Source: Roseateles chitinivorans
GTDB taxonomy: Bacteria; Pseudomonadota; Gammaproteobacteria; Burkholderiales; Burkholderiaceae_C
DNA: 35,680 bases
Assembly (NCBI RefSeq): GCF_002761755.1
Contig: NZ_PEOG01000060.1
Span: 1 to 35,680 of the forward strand
Direction: 5' to 3'
Under the pieces are notes generated by a model, which ran no database searches, was not told where the DNA came from, and saw only the letters and a program-made list of their open reading frames with translations. The position numbers and the translations under genes were made by a program. Shown here one piece after another: positions 8,840-16,897 of this stretch; positions within the stretch are counted from its first letter, which is position 1, and each line of letters starts with the position of its first letter.

Positions 8840-11800
8840 ATGAAACACGTCCACCCCACCCGACAGCGGCAGGGCCGCGGACCGCAGCGCCAACCGGTGG
8901 CGGCGGCCTGCGCGATGCTGTTCCTGGTCGCCGCGGCGCACGCCCAGCAGGCCCCGGCGGCGCCCAAGGCGGCCGCGTCCGAGGCACAGCGCAAGGCCGC
9001 CGACGCGCAGATCGACACCGTCGTCGTGACCGGCATCCGGCAGTCGCTGGACACCTCGCTCAACCTCAAGCGCCAGCAGCGCGGCGTGGTCGACGGCATC
9101 GTCGCCGAGGACATCGGCAAGTTCCCCGACACCAACCTGGCCGAGTCGATGCAGCGCATCTCGGGCGTGTCGATCGACCGCTCGATGGGCGAAGGCTCCA
9201 AGGTCACCGTGCGCGGCGTCGGCCCCGACTTCAACCTGGTGCTGCTCAATGGCCGCCAGATGCCGGCCTCGTCGATCGCGGACACCTCAGCATCGAATTC
9301 GCGCGCCTTCGACTTCGCCAACCTGGCCTCCGAATCGATCGCGGCGCTGGAGGTCTACAAGACCAGCCGCGCGAGCTCCCCGACCGGTGGCATCGGCGCG
9401 ACGATCAACATCAAGACCGCGCGTCCGCTGGACACGAAGAAGACCATCGCCAGCATCGGCGTCAAGGCGGTGCATGACGGCGGCAACTCGCGCCTGCCGG
9501 ACAACCTCAAGGGCGACAGCGTGACGCCGGAGGTCTCCGGCATCTACAGCACCACCTTTGGCGACGGCAAGTTCGGCGTGGCCGTCTCGGGCAGCTACCA
9601 GAAGCGCGACCTCGGCTACAACAGCGCCGGCGTGCCCAACGGCTGGCTGCCGTTCAAGGGCGACGAGGTCGGCAACGGCGCGATCCCGCTGCCGGGCCAG
9701 CCGGGCGCGGACCGTATCACCAACCGTCCGGGCGCGAGCGACGTCTACTCGCTGCCGCAGAACGTCAACTACAACATGAACGGCGTCAGCCGCGAGCGCA
9801 CGAACGGTCAGGTGACCTTCCAGTTCGCGCCGACGAAGTCGCTGACGACGACGCTGGACTACACGCTCTCGCAGAACAAGGTGCACACGCGCCGCAATGA
9901 CCTGTCGGCCTGGTTCAGCTTCGGCCCGTCGTCGAGTTCGTGGACCAGCGGCCCGGTCGCGGCCCCGCTCAACTACACCGAGCTGATCGCCGCCGGCAAT
10001 GCCGATCTGTCGATGGGCGGCGCCGACTTCGCGACCAAGAACGACAACAAGTCGCTCGGCTTCAATGCCGACTGGAAGGCCACCGACCGGCTGCGGGTCG
10101 AGTTCGACGCGCACCGCTCGACGGCCACCTCGGGCGCGGACAGCCCCTGGGGCAGCAACAACGTGATCGGCACGGCCAGCTTCAACCGCGGCCAGACCAG
10201 CGTGGACTTCAGCAACGACCTGCCGGTGCTGATCATGCCCACGACCACCCGCGATGCGTCGCGGCAGCTGGTCACCGGATCGTCCTTCCGCAACAGCTAC
10301 ACCAAGTCGGAAGTCGACCAGCAGCAGCTGCGCGGCAGCTACCAGCTCAGCGACGAGTCCAAGCTGGACTTCGGCGTCGGCCTGACCAAGGTGAAGAACC
10401 GCTCGGCCTATTCGAATGTCCAGCTCGACACCTGGGGCGGCGCGACCAATCCGGCCGACTATCCGGACACCGTCTGGCTGCCGCAGGACCTGCGCGACTT
10501 CTTCGGCAAGATCGGCGGCGTCGGCGATCCGCGCCTGTTCACCCAGTTCTATACCTTCGACTTCGCCACCGTGCGCGACCTGGCCGCCAAGGCCTGGAGC
10601 GACCCGTCGAAGTACCAGGCCTCGCCGGTGTTCTCGACCGACCGCCGCACGACGGAGAAGTCCAGCAGCGCCTACGCCGAGTACACCCGCGAATGGGAAC
10701 TGGGCGTGCCGATGAGCGCCACCCTGGGCATGCGCTATGAGCGCACCAAGGTGAGCTCCAGCGCGCTGGTGCCGATCGCCACCGGCATCACCTGGGGCTC
10801 CAACAACGAGCTGACGGTGCTCAAGGGCGATCCCGGCTTCACCACGTTGGATGGCAAGTACAGCTACTGGCTGCCGAGCATCGACTGGGACGCCGACCTG
10901 ACCGACAAGCTGAAGCTGCGCGCCAGCTACGGCACGACGATCGGCCGGCCCGGCTGGGACGCGATCCAGGGCGGGCAGACGCTCAACGACCTGGCGCGGG
11001 TCAACGGCGGCACCGGCTCGCAGGGCAACCCCGGCCTGAAGCCGCTGAAGGCGAAGAACTTCGACCTGTCGCTGGAGTTCTATTACGCCAAGTCGAGCTA
11101 TGTGGCGGCGGGCTTCTTCCGCAAGAACATCTCGAACTACATCGGCTCGACGCTGGAGAACGCGACCCCGTTCAACCTGCACACGCCGATCGGCGGCAAG
11201 CTCTACAACGAGGCCTCGACCACCGGCGCCTGCGGCACCGACCTGACCTGCATCCGGAACTACATCCTCAACACCTACAACGGCCAGCAGGGCGTGACCC
11301 GGACCGGCTTCGACACCAACGGCAATGCCCTGGGCACGATCGCCGGCCAGCCCGGCGACCCCGTCGCCAACTTCCAGATCACGGTGCCGGCCAACACCCA
11401 GTCCAACAGCCTGAAGGGCTTCGAGCTGAACGTGCAGCACACGTTCGGGAACTCGGGCTTCGGCGTCGCGGCCAACTACACCAAGGTGAAGTCGGGGCTC
11501 AAGTACGACAACATGAGCTTCGCGCAGCAGTACGCGCTGGTGGGCCTGAGCGACTCGGCCAACCTGGTGGGCTTCTACGAGGACGCGAAGTTCAGCGTGC
11601 GCGTGGCCTACAACTGGCGCGACAAGTTCCTGGCCGCGGTCAACGACGGCAACACGCTGGGACGCTCGGCGCCGATCTTCACCGAGCCCTACTCGCAGGT
11701 GGACGTCAGCCTGGGCTACAACTTCAGCGAACGCCTGAGCCTGCAGGCCGAAGTCATCAACCTCGGCGATTCGGTCCTGCGCCAGCATGGCCGGACCAAG

Positions 11801-11866
11801 GAGGAGGTGTACGCGGTCACCCAGACGGGACGCCGCTATATGCTGGGCCTCCGCTACAAGTTCTGA
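8840..11866 (+). CDS. TonB-dependent outer-membrane receptor
   Basis: A 1008-residue receptor of the Xanthomonas/Caulobacter carbohydrate type. A signal peptide covers about 1-35 (AAACAMLFLVAAAHAQQ). A TonB-box-like stretch IDTVVVTG follows (about 57-64), then the plug domain (RISGVSIDRSMGEGSKVTVRGVGPDFNLVLLNGR). A long beta-barrel ends in LGLRYKF, the usual terminal strand with a final phenylalanine. A clear ribosome-binding site (AAGGAGA) precedes ATG 8840. It would take up glucan oligosaccharides across the outer membrane using TonB energy. The operator upstream and the two co-directional genes downstream support this role. The exact ligand cannot be read from sequence. Confidence 0.95.
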   Translation: MKHVHPTRQRQGRGPQRQPVAAACAMLFLVAAAHAQQAPAAPKAAASEAQRKAADAQIDTVVVTGIRQSLDTSLNLKRQQRGVVDGIVAEDIGKFPDTNLAESMQRISGVSIDRSMGEGSKVTVRGVGPDFNLVLLNGRQMPASSIADTSASNSRAFDFANLASESIAALEVYKTSRASSPTGGIGATINIKTARPLDTKKTIASIGVKAVHDGGNSRLPDNLKGDSVTPEVSGIYSTTFGDGKFGVAVSGSYQKRDLGYNSAGVPNGWLPFKGDEVGNGAIPLPGQPGADRITNRPGASDVYSLPQNVNYNMNGVSRERTNGQVTFQFAPTKSLTTTLDYTLSQNKVHTRRNDLSAWFSFGPSSSSWTSGPVAAPLNYTELIAAGNADLSMGGADFATKNDNKSLGFNADWKATDRLRVEFDAHRSTATSGADSPWGSNNVIGTASFNRGQTSVDFSNDLPVLIMPTTTRDASRQLVTGSSFRNSYTKSEVDQQQLRGSYQLSDESKLDFGVGLTKVKNRSAYSNVQLDTWGGATNPADYPDTVWLPQDLRDFFGKIGGVGDPRLFTQFYTFDFATVRDLAAKAWSDPSKYQASPVFSTDRRTTEKSSSAYAEYTREWELGVPMSATLGMRYERTKVSSSALVPIATGITWGSNNELTVLKGDPGFTTLDGKYSYWLPSIDWDADLTDKLKLRASYGTTIGRPGWDAIQGGQTLNDLARVNGGTGSQGNPGLKPLKAKNFDLSLEFYYAKSSYVAAGFFRKNISNYIGSTLENATPFNLHTPIGGKLYNEASTTGACGTDLTCIRNYILNTYNGQQGVTRTGFDTNGNALGTIAGQPGDPVANFQITVPANTQSNSLKGFELNVQHTFGNSGFGVAANYTKVKSGLKYDNMSFAQQYALVGLSDSANLVGFYEDAKFSVRVAYNWRDKFLAAVNDGNTLGRSAPIFTEPYSQVDVSLGYNFSERLSLQAEVINLGDSVLRQHGRTKEEVYAVTQTGRRYMLGLRYKF

Positions 11867-11888
11867 CCCCGCCCGGGGCGATGCCCGC

Positions 11889-12920
11889 ATGAAGCCGATC
11901 CGAGAACTCCACGACCTGGTGCCGGGTCGGCTTCCTCCCCAGCTGATCGAGGCCGCGCAGCCGGTGGTGCTGCGCGGCCTCGTGTCGCATTGGCCGATGG
12001 TGCGGGAGGCGCTGCGATCCGATCGCGCCGCGGTCGACTACCTGCATGGCTGCTGGCGCGGCGCGCCGGTGGCCATCATGACCGGGCCGCCGGAGATCGA
12101 CGGCCGCATCTTCTACAACGACGACTTCACCGGCATGAACTTCGGCCGGGCCGACGCGCCGCTGCCGACGCTGATGGAGGAACTCCTGCAGCTCGCCGCG
12201 GTCGAGCGTCCGCCCTGCTACTACGTCGGCTCGACGACGGTCGACGACTGCCTGCCCGGCTTCCGCGCGCACAACGACCTGGACCTGTCGTCGCTGGCGA
12301 CCGCGGACACGACCGAGGCGCCAGAGGCCCTGGCCAGCATCTGGCTGGGCAATCGCAGCCGCATCGCGCCCCACTACGACCTGCCCGACAACATCGCCTG
12401 CGTCGCGGCCGGCCATCGCCGCTTCACGCTGTTCCCGCCGGAGCAACTGGCCAACCTGTATGTCGGTCCGATCGACTTCACGCCGGCCGGCCAACCGGTC
12501 AGCCTGGTGGACCTGAAGCAGCCCGACTTCGAGCGATTCCCGCGCTTCGCGCAGGCGCTCGAGCATGCGCAGGTCGCCGAGCTGGGACCGGGTGACGCGC
12601 TCTACATCCCGAGCATGTGGTGGCATCAGGTGGAGGCGCTGGACGCGTTCAACGTCCTGATCAACTACTGGTGGCGCCAGTCGCCGGCCCACATGGATCC
12701 GCCGGTCTTCGCGCTGATGCTGGCGCTGCTGTCGCTGCGCGATCTGCCGGCGCCGCAGCGACGCGCCTGGCAGGGGATCTTCGACCATTACGTGTTCAAT
12801 GCCGATGCGCAGACCTCGGCCCACATCCCCGCGCATGCCCGCCATGCGCTGGCCCCGATCACCACCGAGGGCGCCGGGCACCTGCGCGCTCACCTGATCC
12901 AGCGCCTGCGGCAGCGCTGA
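11889..12920 (+). CDS. Cupin-like (JmjC-type) domain protein
   Basis: A 343-residue protein of the cupin_8/JmjC-like dioxygenase family. The iron-site triad is visible: H162 and D164 in APHYDLPDNIA and H246 in PSMWWHQVEAL. The strand between (HRRFTLFPPEQL) is typical of the FIH-like fold. It starts at ATG 11889, 22 bp after the TonB receptor stop, and is followed by a halogenase-like gene; this three-gene order recurs in carbohydrate loci of Xanthomonas- and Caulobacter-type bacteria. The family includes 2-oxoglutarate-dependent hydroxylases, so it may modify a protein or small molecule. No substrate can be assigned. Confidence 0.85.
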   Translation: MKPIRELHDLVPGRLPPQLIEAAQPVVLRGLVSHWPMVREALRSDRAAVDYLHGCWRGAPVAIMTGPPEIDGRIFYNDDFTGMNFGRADAPLPTLMEELLQLAAVERPPCYYVGSTTVDDCLPGFRAHNDLDLSSLATADTTEAPEALASIWLGNRSRIAPHYDLPDNIACVAAGHRRFTLFPPEQLANLYVGPIDFTPAGQPVSLVDLKQPDFERFPRFAQALEHAQVAELGPGDALYIPSMWWHQVEALDAFNVLINYWWRQSPAHMDPPVFALMLALLSLRDLPAPQRRAWQGIFDHYVFNADAQTSAHIPAHARHALAPITTEGAGHLRAHLIQRLRQR

Positions 12921-12923
12921 GCG

Positions 12924-12966
12924 ACGTCCTTGCGGACGCCCGCATCCGCGCCCCGCATCCGCGCCC
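12924..12966. repeat. Intercistronic hairpin and 13-bp tandem duplication
   Basis: Between the cupin-like and halogenase-like genes a small hairpin (CGTCC-TTGC-GGACG, 12925-12938) is followed by an exact tandem duplication of a 13-bp unit CGCATCCGCGCCC (12941-12953 and 12954-12966). It could adjust expression within the operon or be a recent slippage event. No T-run follows, so it is not a classical terminator. Confidence 0.6.
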
Positions 12967-13000
12967 CGGTTCGCCCGACCCACGACATGGAGGAGACGCC

Positions 13001-14533
13001 ATGACCCCCACGCCCCCCGCCCCGTCCGTTCCCCGCCAACCGGTACGGCGCGTCGTCATCGCCGGCGGCGGCACGGCCGGCTGGATGATGGCCGCCTGCA
13101 TCGCCAAGCACCTGGGCAAGCAGCTCGACATCCGCCTGGTCGAGTCCGACGAGATCGGCACCGTCGGCGTCGGCGAGGCGACGATCCCGACGATGCTCAC
13201 CTTCCACCAGCTGCTGGGACTGGACGAGCGGGAGTTCATGGCCGCGACGCAGGCGACCATCAAGCTCGGCATCCAGTTCGAGGGCTGGCGCGACCGGGAT
13301 GCCACCTACATCCACGCATTCGGCAGCACCGGCATCGACCACTGGACGGCGGGCTTCCAGCACTTCTGGATGAAGGGCCGCGAACGCGGGTTGGCGTCGG
13401 ACTACGGCGACTACTGCCTCGAGCTGCGCGCGGCCCAGCAGCATCGGTTCGCGCATCTGCCGGGCGACGGGATCAACTACGCGTTCCACCTGGACGCGTC
13501 GTTGTACGGCGCCTTCCTGCGTCGCTTCAGCGAGGGCTTCGGCGTGCGGCGCATCGAGGGCCGGATCGCCGAGGTGCTGCTGCGTCCCGACGGCGACCTG
13601 CGCGCGCTGAAGCTGCAGGACGGGTCCGAGATCGAGGGGGACCTCTTCGTCGACTGCACCGGCATGCGGTCGGTGCTGCTGGGGCAGACGCTGGGCGTCG
13701 GCTACCAGGACTGGTCGCACTGGCTGCCCTGCGACAGCGCGATCGCGCTGCAGACCGCGTCGGTGCGGGACGCGGTGCCCTACACGCGCGCGATCGCGCA
13801 TCCCTGGGGCTGGCAGTGGCAGATTCCGCTGCAGCACCGCGTCGGCAATGGCGTGGTCTTCAGCAGCCGCTACACCGACGACGACACGGCGCGCGCGGCG
13901 TTGCTGGGCAACATCGAGGGCGAGGTGCTGACGCCGCATCGCGTGATCCGCTTCAAGCCGGGCCAGCGCGACGTGGTCTGGCGGCGCAACTGCGTGGCCG
14001 TGGGTCTGGCGAGCGGCTTCCTGGAGCCGCTGGAGTCCACCAGCATCCACCTCATCCAGCGCAGCGCGATCCGCCTGCTGCAGATGTTCCCGAAGGAGGG
14101 GATCCGGCAGTCCGACATCGACGAGTACAACGCGCAGATGCGACATGAACTGGAGCACATCCGCGACTTCATCGTGCTGCATTACCACTTGCAGCAGCGG
14201 ACGGATTCGCCGATGTGGCGCGACCTGCGCGAGATGCCGGTGCCGGCGTCGCTGCGGCACCGGCTGGACCTGTTCCGCGAGACCGGCCGCGTGTTCCGTG
14301 GACCGAATGAGCTGTTCACCGAGAACTCCTGGATCCAGGTGATGCTGGGCCAGGGGCTGATGCCCGAGCAGCACCATCCGACGGCCGACCTGATGAGCGA
14401 CCGCGAACTCGCCGGCTTCCTGGGCGGGATCAAGACGCGCATCGACCAGACGGTGCAGCAGATGCCGGGGCATCAGCAATACATCGCGCGATATGCGCCA
14501 GGCACCCAGTGGCGGGTGCCGGTGCCGGCCTGA
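13001..14533 (+). CDS. Tryptophan-halogenase-family FAD-dependent protein
   Basis: A 510-residue flavoprotein of the tryptophan halogenase family. The FAD-binding GGGTAGW lies at 22-28. The halogenase signature WxWxIP is present at about 271-276 (WQWQIP). A lysine at K88 in TIKLGIQFEGW sits where the family's catalytic lysine is expected. The later EPLESTSIHL (about 342-351) is also typical. A ribosome-binding AGGAG lies 5 bases before ATG 13001. It needs reduced FAD from a partner reductase not seen here. Family members next to TonB receptors are often annotated as halogenases, but no aromatic substrate or biosynthetic cluster is present. The true reaction is unknown, and another FAD-dependent oxidation is possible. 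Confidence 0.9.
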   Translation: MTPTPPAPSVPRQPVRRVVIAGGGTAGWMMAACIAKHLGKQLDIRLVESDEIGTVGVGEATIPTMLTFHQLLGLDEREFMAATQATIKLGIQFEGWRDRDATYIHAFGSTGIDHWTAGFQHFWMKGRERGLASDYGDYCLELRAAQQHRFAHLPGDGINYAFHLDASLYGAFLRRFSEGFGVRRIEGRIAEVLLRPDGDLRALKLQDGSEIEGDLFVDCTGMRSVLLGQTLGVGYQDWSHWLPCDSAIALQTASVRDAVPYTRAIAHPWGWQWQIPLQHRVGNGVVFSSRYTDDDTARAALLGNIEGEVLTPHRVIRFKPGQRDVVWRRNCVAVGLASGFLEPLESTSIHLIQRSAIRLLQMFPKEGIRQSDIDEYNAQMRHELEHIRDFIVLHYHLQQRTDSPMWRDLREMPVPASLRHRLDLFRETGRVFRGPNELFTENSWIQVMLGQGLMPEQHHPTADLMSDRELAGFLGGIKTRIDQTVQQMPGHQQYIARYAPGTQWRVPVPA

Positions 14534-14607
14534 GCGCGCGGCACCGGCCAGGCGACGGATGCGTCCGCGCGGGAAGCGGTCTAAGCTGCGGGCCTCTGGG
14601 AGGAACC

Positions 14608-14865
14608 ATGCCCGCCGATGCCACATCCGACGATTTCGTCTGTGTCGCCACCCGCGACTCGCCCATCGAGGCCCACCTGCTGATGGGCGTGCTCAGGTCC
14701 GCCGCGCTCACGCCGCACCTGGCGGACGAGCACATGGTGCAGAACTATTCGCTGCTCTCCCCGGCCGTCGGTGGCGTGCGCGTGCTGGTGCCGGCCTCGC
14801 AGCTCGCCGCCGCGCGCGCGACGATCGCCGATTTCGAGGCGGGGGCGTTCCGGTTGGAGGAGTAG
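14608..14865 (+). CDS. DUF2007 small protein
   Basis: An 85-residue protein matching the DUF2007 pattern: an N-terminal beta-alpha segment (FVCVATRDSPIEAHLLMGVLRSAAL), a central HMVQNYSLLSPAVGGVRVLVP, and a C-terminal helix ending in acidic residues. The family is called putative signal-transducing, but its function is not established. GGGAGGA lies just before ATG 14608. The 74-bp gap from the halogenase gene and the lack of an operator suggest it does not belong to the glucan regulon. Confidence 0.8.
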   Translation: MPADATSDDFVCVATRDSPIEAHLLMGVLRSAALTPHLADEHMVQNYSLLSPAVGGVRVLVPASQLAAARATIADFEAGAFRLEE

Positions 14866-15000
14866 GACCCGGCGGCCATCGGGCGACGGCTCACTGTTTG
14901 GCCACAGCAAACGGTGATTGTGCGAACTGCTGGTTTATCGGCAGGCGGTGGATTCCTACAGTGAGCGCATCCGCAATCGTCCTTCCAAGGAATGCCAGTC

Positions 15001-15405
15001 ATGGTCACTCGAGATGTCGTCTTCCCGCCCGATCGCCACGCGCTCTATGAGCTGCATCGCTACTCCCCTGCCATCCGCGCCAATGGGCTGCTGTTCGTGT
15101 CCGGTCAGGTCGGCAGCCGCGCCGATGGGTCGCCCGAGCCGGATCGGGACGAGCAGGTCCGCCTCGCGTTCAAGAACCTCAACGCCATCCTGGAGGCGGC
15201 GGGCTGCAGCTTCCGCGACGTCATCGACGTGACCGTCTTCATGGTGGATCCGCACACCCACTTCGAGCGCGCCTGGGCCGTCGCCGCCGAGTTCTGGGGC
15301 GAGGCGCCCTATCCCACCGCCACCGCCGTCGGCGTGACTTGGCTGTCCGGCTTCCAGTTCGAGATCAAGGTCATCGCGAAGCTGCCGGACGGCCCGGCGG
15401 CCTGA
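15001..15405 (+). CDS. RidA-family protein
   Basis: A 134-residue protein of the RidA/YjgF/YER057c family, small trimeric proteins; archetypal members hydrolyse reactive enamine/imine intermediates. Typical segments are LLFVSGQVGSRADGS, LKNLNAIL-like FKNLNAILEAAG, DVIDVTVFMVD and a C-terminal FEIKVIAKL. The canonical catalytic arginine near the C-terminus (RVE motif) is not seen; FEIKVIA is in its place, so this may belong to a subgroup without deaminase activity. ATG 15001 was chosen over ATG 14992 because AAGGA lies 9 bases before the former and directly abuts the latter. Confidence 0.88.
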   Translation: MVTRDVVFPPDRHALYELHRYSPAIRANGLLFVSGQVGSRADGSPEPDRDEQVRLAFKNLNAILEAAGCSFRDVIDVTVFMVDPHTHFERAWAVAAEFWGEAPYPTATAVGVTWLSGFQFEIKVIAKLPDGPAA

Positions 15406-15429
15406 CGGTCATGGCGGTCGCCGCCGGCT

Positions 15430-15717
15430 TCAATGAAGGAGGCCGACTGCCAGTTCGGCCCAGACAAGCAGGAACAGGGCCGCGATGACCACGCCGGCAA
15501 TCCAGCGCGATCGCCGCTGGGACGTCAGGCGCATGGCCAACTCGAAAGCCCCGCAGGCAATCAGCAACATCCCGCCGAATACGAGGAAGTCGGCCAAGTC
15601 CCACCGGACTTCGCTGGTGAATTGCATGGCCACGCCGGGCGCAAGCAGCGCCAGGGCGGCAAAGCCCCACAGCGCGATGCGCCAGGCCGGCAGGCGGGAG
15701 TGAGAAGAAGTGATCAT
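15430..15717 (-). CDS. Small three-helix membrane protein
   Basis: A 95-residue hydrophobic protein, not recognised. Three membrane segments are visible: about 12-30 (WRIALWGFAALALLAPGVA), 42-63 (ADFLVFGGMLLIACGAFELAM) and 72-94 (WIAGVVIAALFLLVWAELAVGLL). GGAG lies about 6 bases before ATG 15717. It ends 24 bp from the convergent RidA gene and is divergent from rraB. No function is suggested by the neighbours. Confidence 0.72.
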   Translation of the reverse strand: MITSSHSRLPAWRIALWGFAALALLAPGVAMQFTSEVRWDLADFLVFGGMLLIACGAFELAMRLTSQRRSRWIAGVVIAALFLLVWAELAVGLLH

Positions 15718-15878
15718 GGGTCGCTCCGTCGATGTCCTCCCGGAGTCTCGACCGCCGACGTGAAGGCAATGAAGGCCAGCGGTGAAGTCGGCGTGAAATG
15801 CCAGGGCGCGTGGGATGATCCCGCACCACCGCGACCGATGGTGGCAGGCCATTACTCACTCTCTCATCCGCCGCACCC

Positions 15879-16235
15879 ATGCCGACTCCCCCCGAACTCC
15901 TCGATCGCCTGGCCAACAACGACGATCCGGACGCCAAGGTGCTGGCGCAGATGGTGGAACTCGGCGCGGATCTTTCTTTGCCGCATGTCCCCGAATTCGC
16001 GTTCGATGCCGCCGACGAAGCCGCCGCGATGTCGATCGCGCACGCCCTGGCCGAATTGGATTTCGATGTGCGGATCTTCGGTCCGGAGGTCGATGCACCG
16101 ACCTGGCAGGTGGTCGCCGCCCGCCGCATGATTCCCGATCTGGACGCGCTCATGGCGTTGTCGGCGCAATTCGAGGCATTGGCGCAGACGCATGGCGTGG
16201 TCTACGACGGATGGGGCGCGGAGATCGTCGACTGA
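15879..16235 (+). CDS. RraB-family protein
   Basis: A 118-residue acidic protein of the RraB family. E. coli RraB binds RNase E and alters its activity toward a subset of transcripts. Family-like segments are AAMSIAHALAELDFDVRIFG and WQVVAARRMIPDLDAL, with the usual end YDGWGAEIV. It stands alone with convergent and divergent neighbours. Whether it acts on RNase E here is inference from the family. Confidence 0.85.
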   Translation: MPTPPELLDRLANNDDPDAKVLAQMVELGADLSLPHVPEFAFDAADEAAAMSIAHALAELDFDVRIFGPEVDAPTWQVVAARRMIPDLDALMALSAQFEALAQTHGVVYDGWGAEIVD

Positions 16236-16246
16236 CCCGTCGTCAC

Positions 16247-16275
16247 CGCGGGCCGGCTAATGCCCGGCCTCCGCG
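16247..16275. terminator. Hairpin between convergent rraB and YcxB-like genes
   Basis: GGCCGG-CTAATGC-CCGGCC stem-loop (16251-16269) extended by CGCG/CGCG arms with a two-base bulge. It overlaps the stop of the minus-strand gene and follows the rraB stop, so it could serve both. No T-run is present, so this is only a candidate. Confidence 0.4.
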
Positions 16276-16667
16276 ATCCATCGTTCGAAGTGCTGACGCT
16301 GCGTCTCGCTGAAACAGCGATGGGGCAACGGCATCGAACCGCGCCCGCTCACCAGGAGGTAGGCCTTGCGGTAACGGTGGACAGCCGTCGCCTCGTGCCA
16401 GGGCACCGCGAGTGGAGGGCGTCGACTGCAGCGCGTGATCCCGTTCGCGTCGATCTCGAATTGGCAATCGCCGACTCGCCAGCGCTTCAAGAGAAACATC
16501 GGCGTCGCCACCAACGACACAGTGAGCCGACCGAGGACACCGATGCGCTGGTGCGCCCTTCCGCGCGCCTGCAGGGCAACGGGTAGGTGGTCGAGCACGA
16601 CCGAGAGGTACTCGCGGAGGCCATAGCGGACCGTGAAGCGAATGACCGGAGAAGGCCTGGACGGCAT
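16257..16667 (-). CDS. YcxB-like protein
   Basis: A protein of about 136 residues with the YcxB-like layout. The N-terminal strand-helix is RFTVRYGLREYLSVVLD. A hydrophobic stretch follows (LGRLTVSLVATPMFLL), and the C-terminal domain contains VPWHEATAVHRYRKAYLLVSGRGSMPLPHRCF, where the family has W-x-x-I and an IPKRAF-like motif. It is normally membrane-associated and of unknown function. The frame is open to 16799; ATG 16667 fits the family N-terminus, ATG 16706 is an alternative, and neither has a strong ribosome-binding site. Confidence 0.62.
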   Translation of the reverse strand: MPSRPSPVIRFTVRYGLREYLSVVLDHLPVALQARGRAHQRIGVLGRLTVSLVATPMFLLKRWRVGDCQFEIDANGITRCSRRPPLAVPWHEATAVHRYRKAYLLVSGRGSMPLPHRCFSETQRQHFERWIAEAGH

Positions 16668-16824
16668 CCGGTCGTCTGGCGGCCGCGCTGGACCGAGCAA
16701 GGGCATCGGCGCCTGTTGCTCCTGTCGAATCGAATGGGTGGCGACGGGCCGGGGGTCGACGACGGGTTTCGGGTGGCGCGGATAGAGCATGCGGGCCATG
16801 TCGTGCCATGTCCGGCCGAATCAA

Positions 16825-16891
16825 GAGCCAGGCCGACGCTTCGGCCTGGCTCGAATGAGGCGCCTGCGCCATTGCCGCTGGCGCCTCATTC
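16825..16891 (-). terminator. Tandem hairpins after the GH16 gene
   Basis: Two perfect 12-bp stems lie back to back. In minus-strand transcript order, GAATGAGGCGCC (loop 15 nt) comes first (16853-16891), starting 6 nt after the GH16 stop. GAGCCAGGCCGA with a 4-nt loop follows (16825-16852), ending CTCTTGATT with only a short T-rich tail. This looks like a double transcription terminator and 3'-end protector for the GH16 message. Confidence 0.7.
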
Positions 16892-16897
16892 CCGCGC

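Noticed and set aside
9287..11890. Long open frame on the minus strand opposite the TonB receptor (about 870 codons)
   Set aside because: Same low-complexity composition and no motif; the plus-strand receptor is certain.
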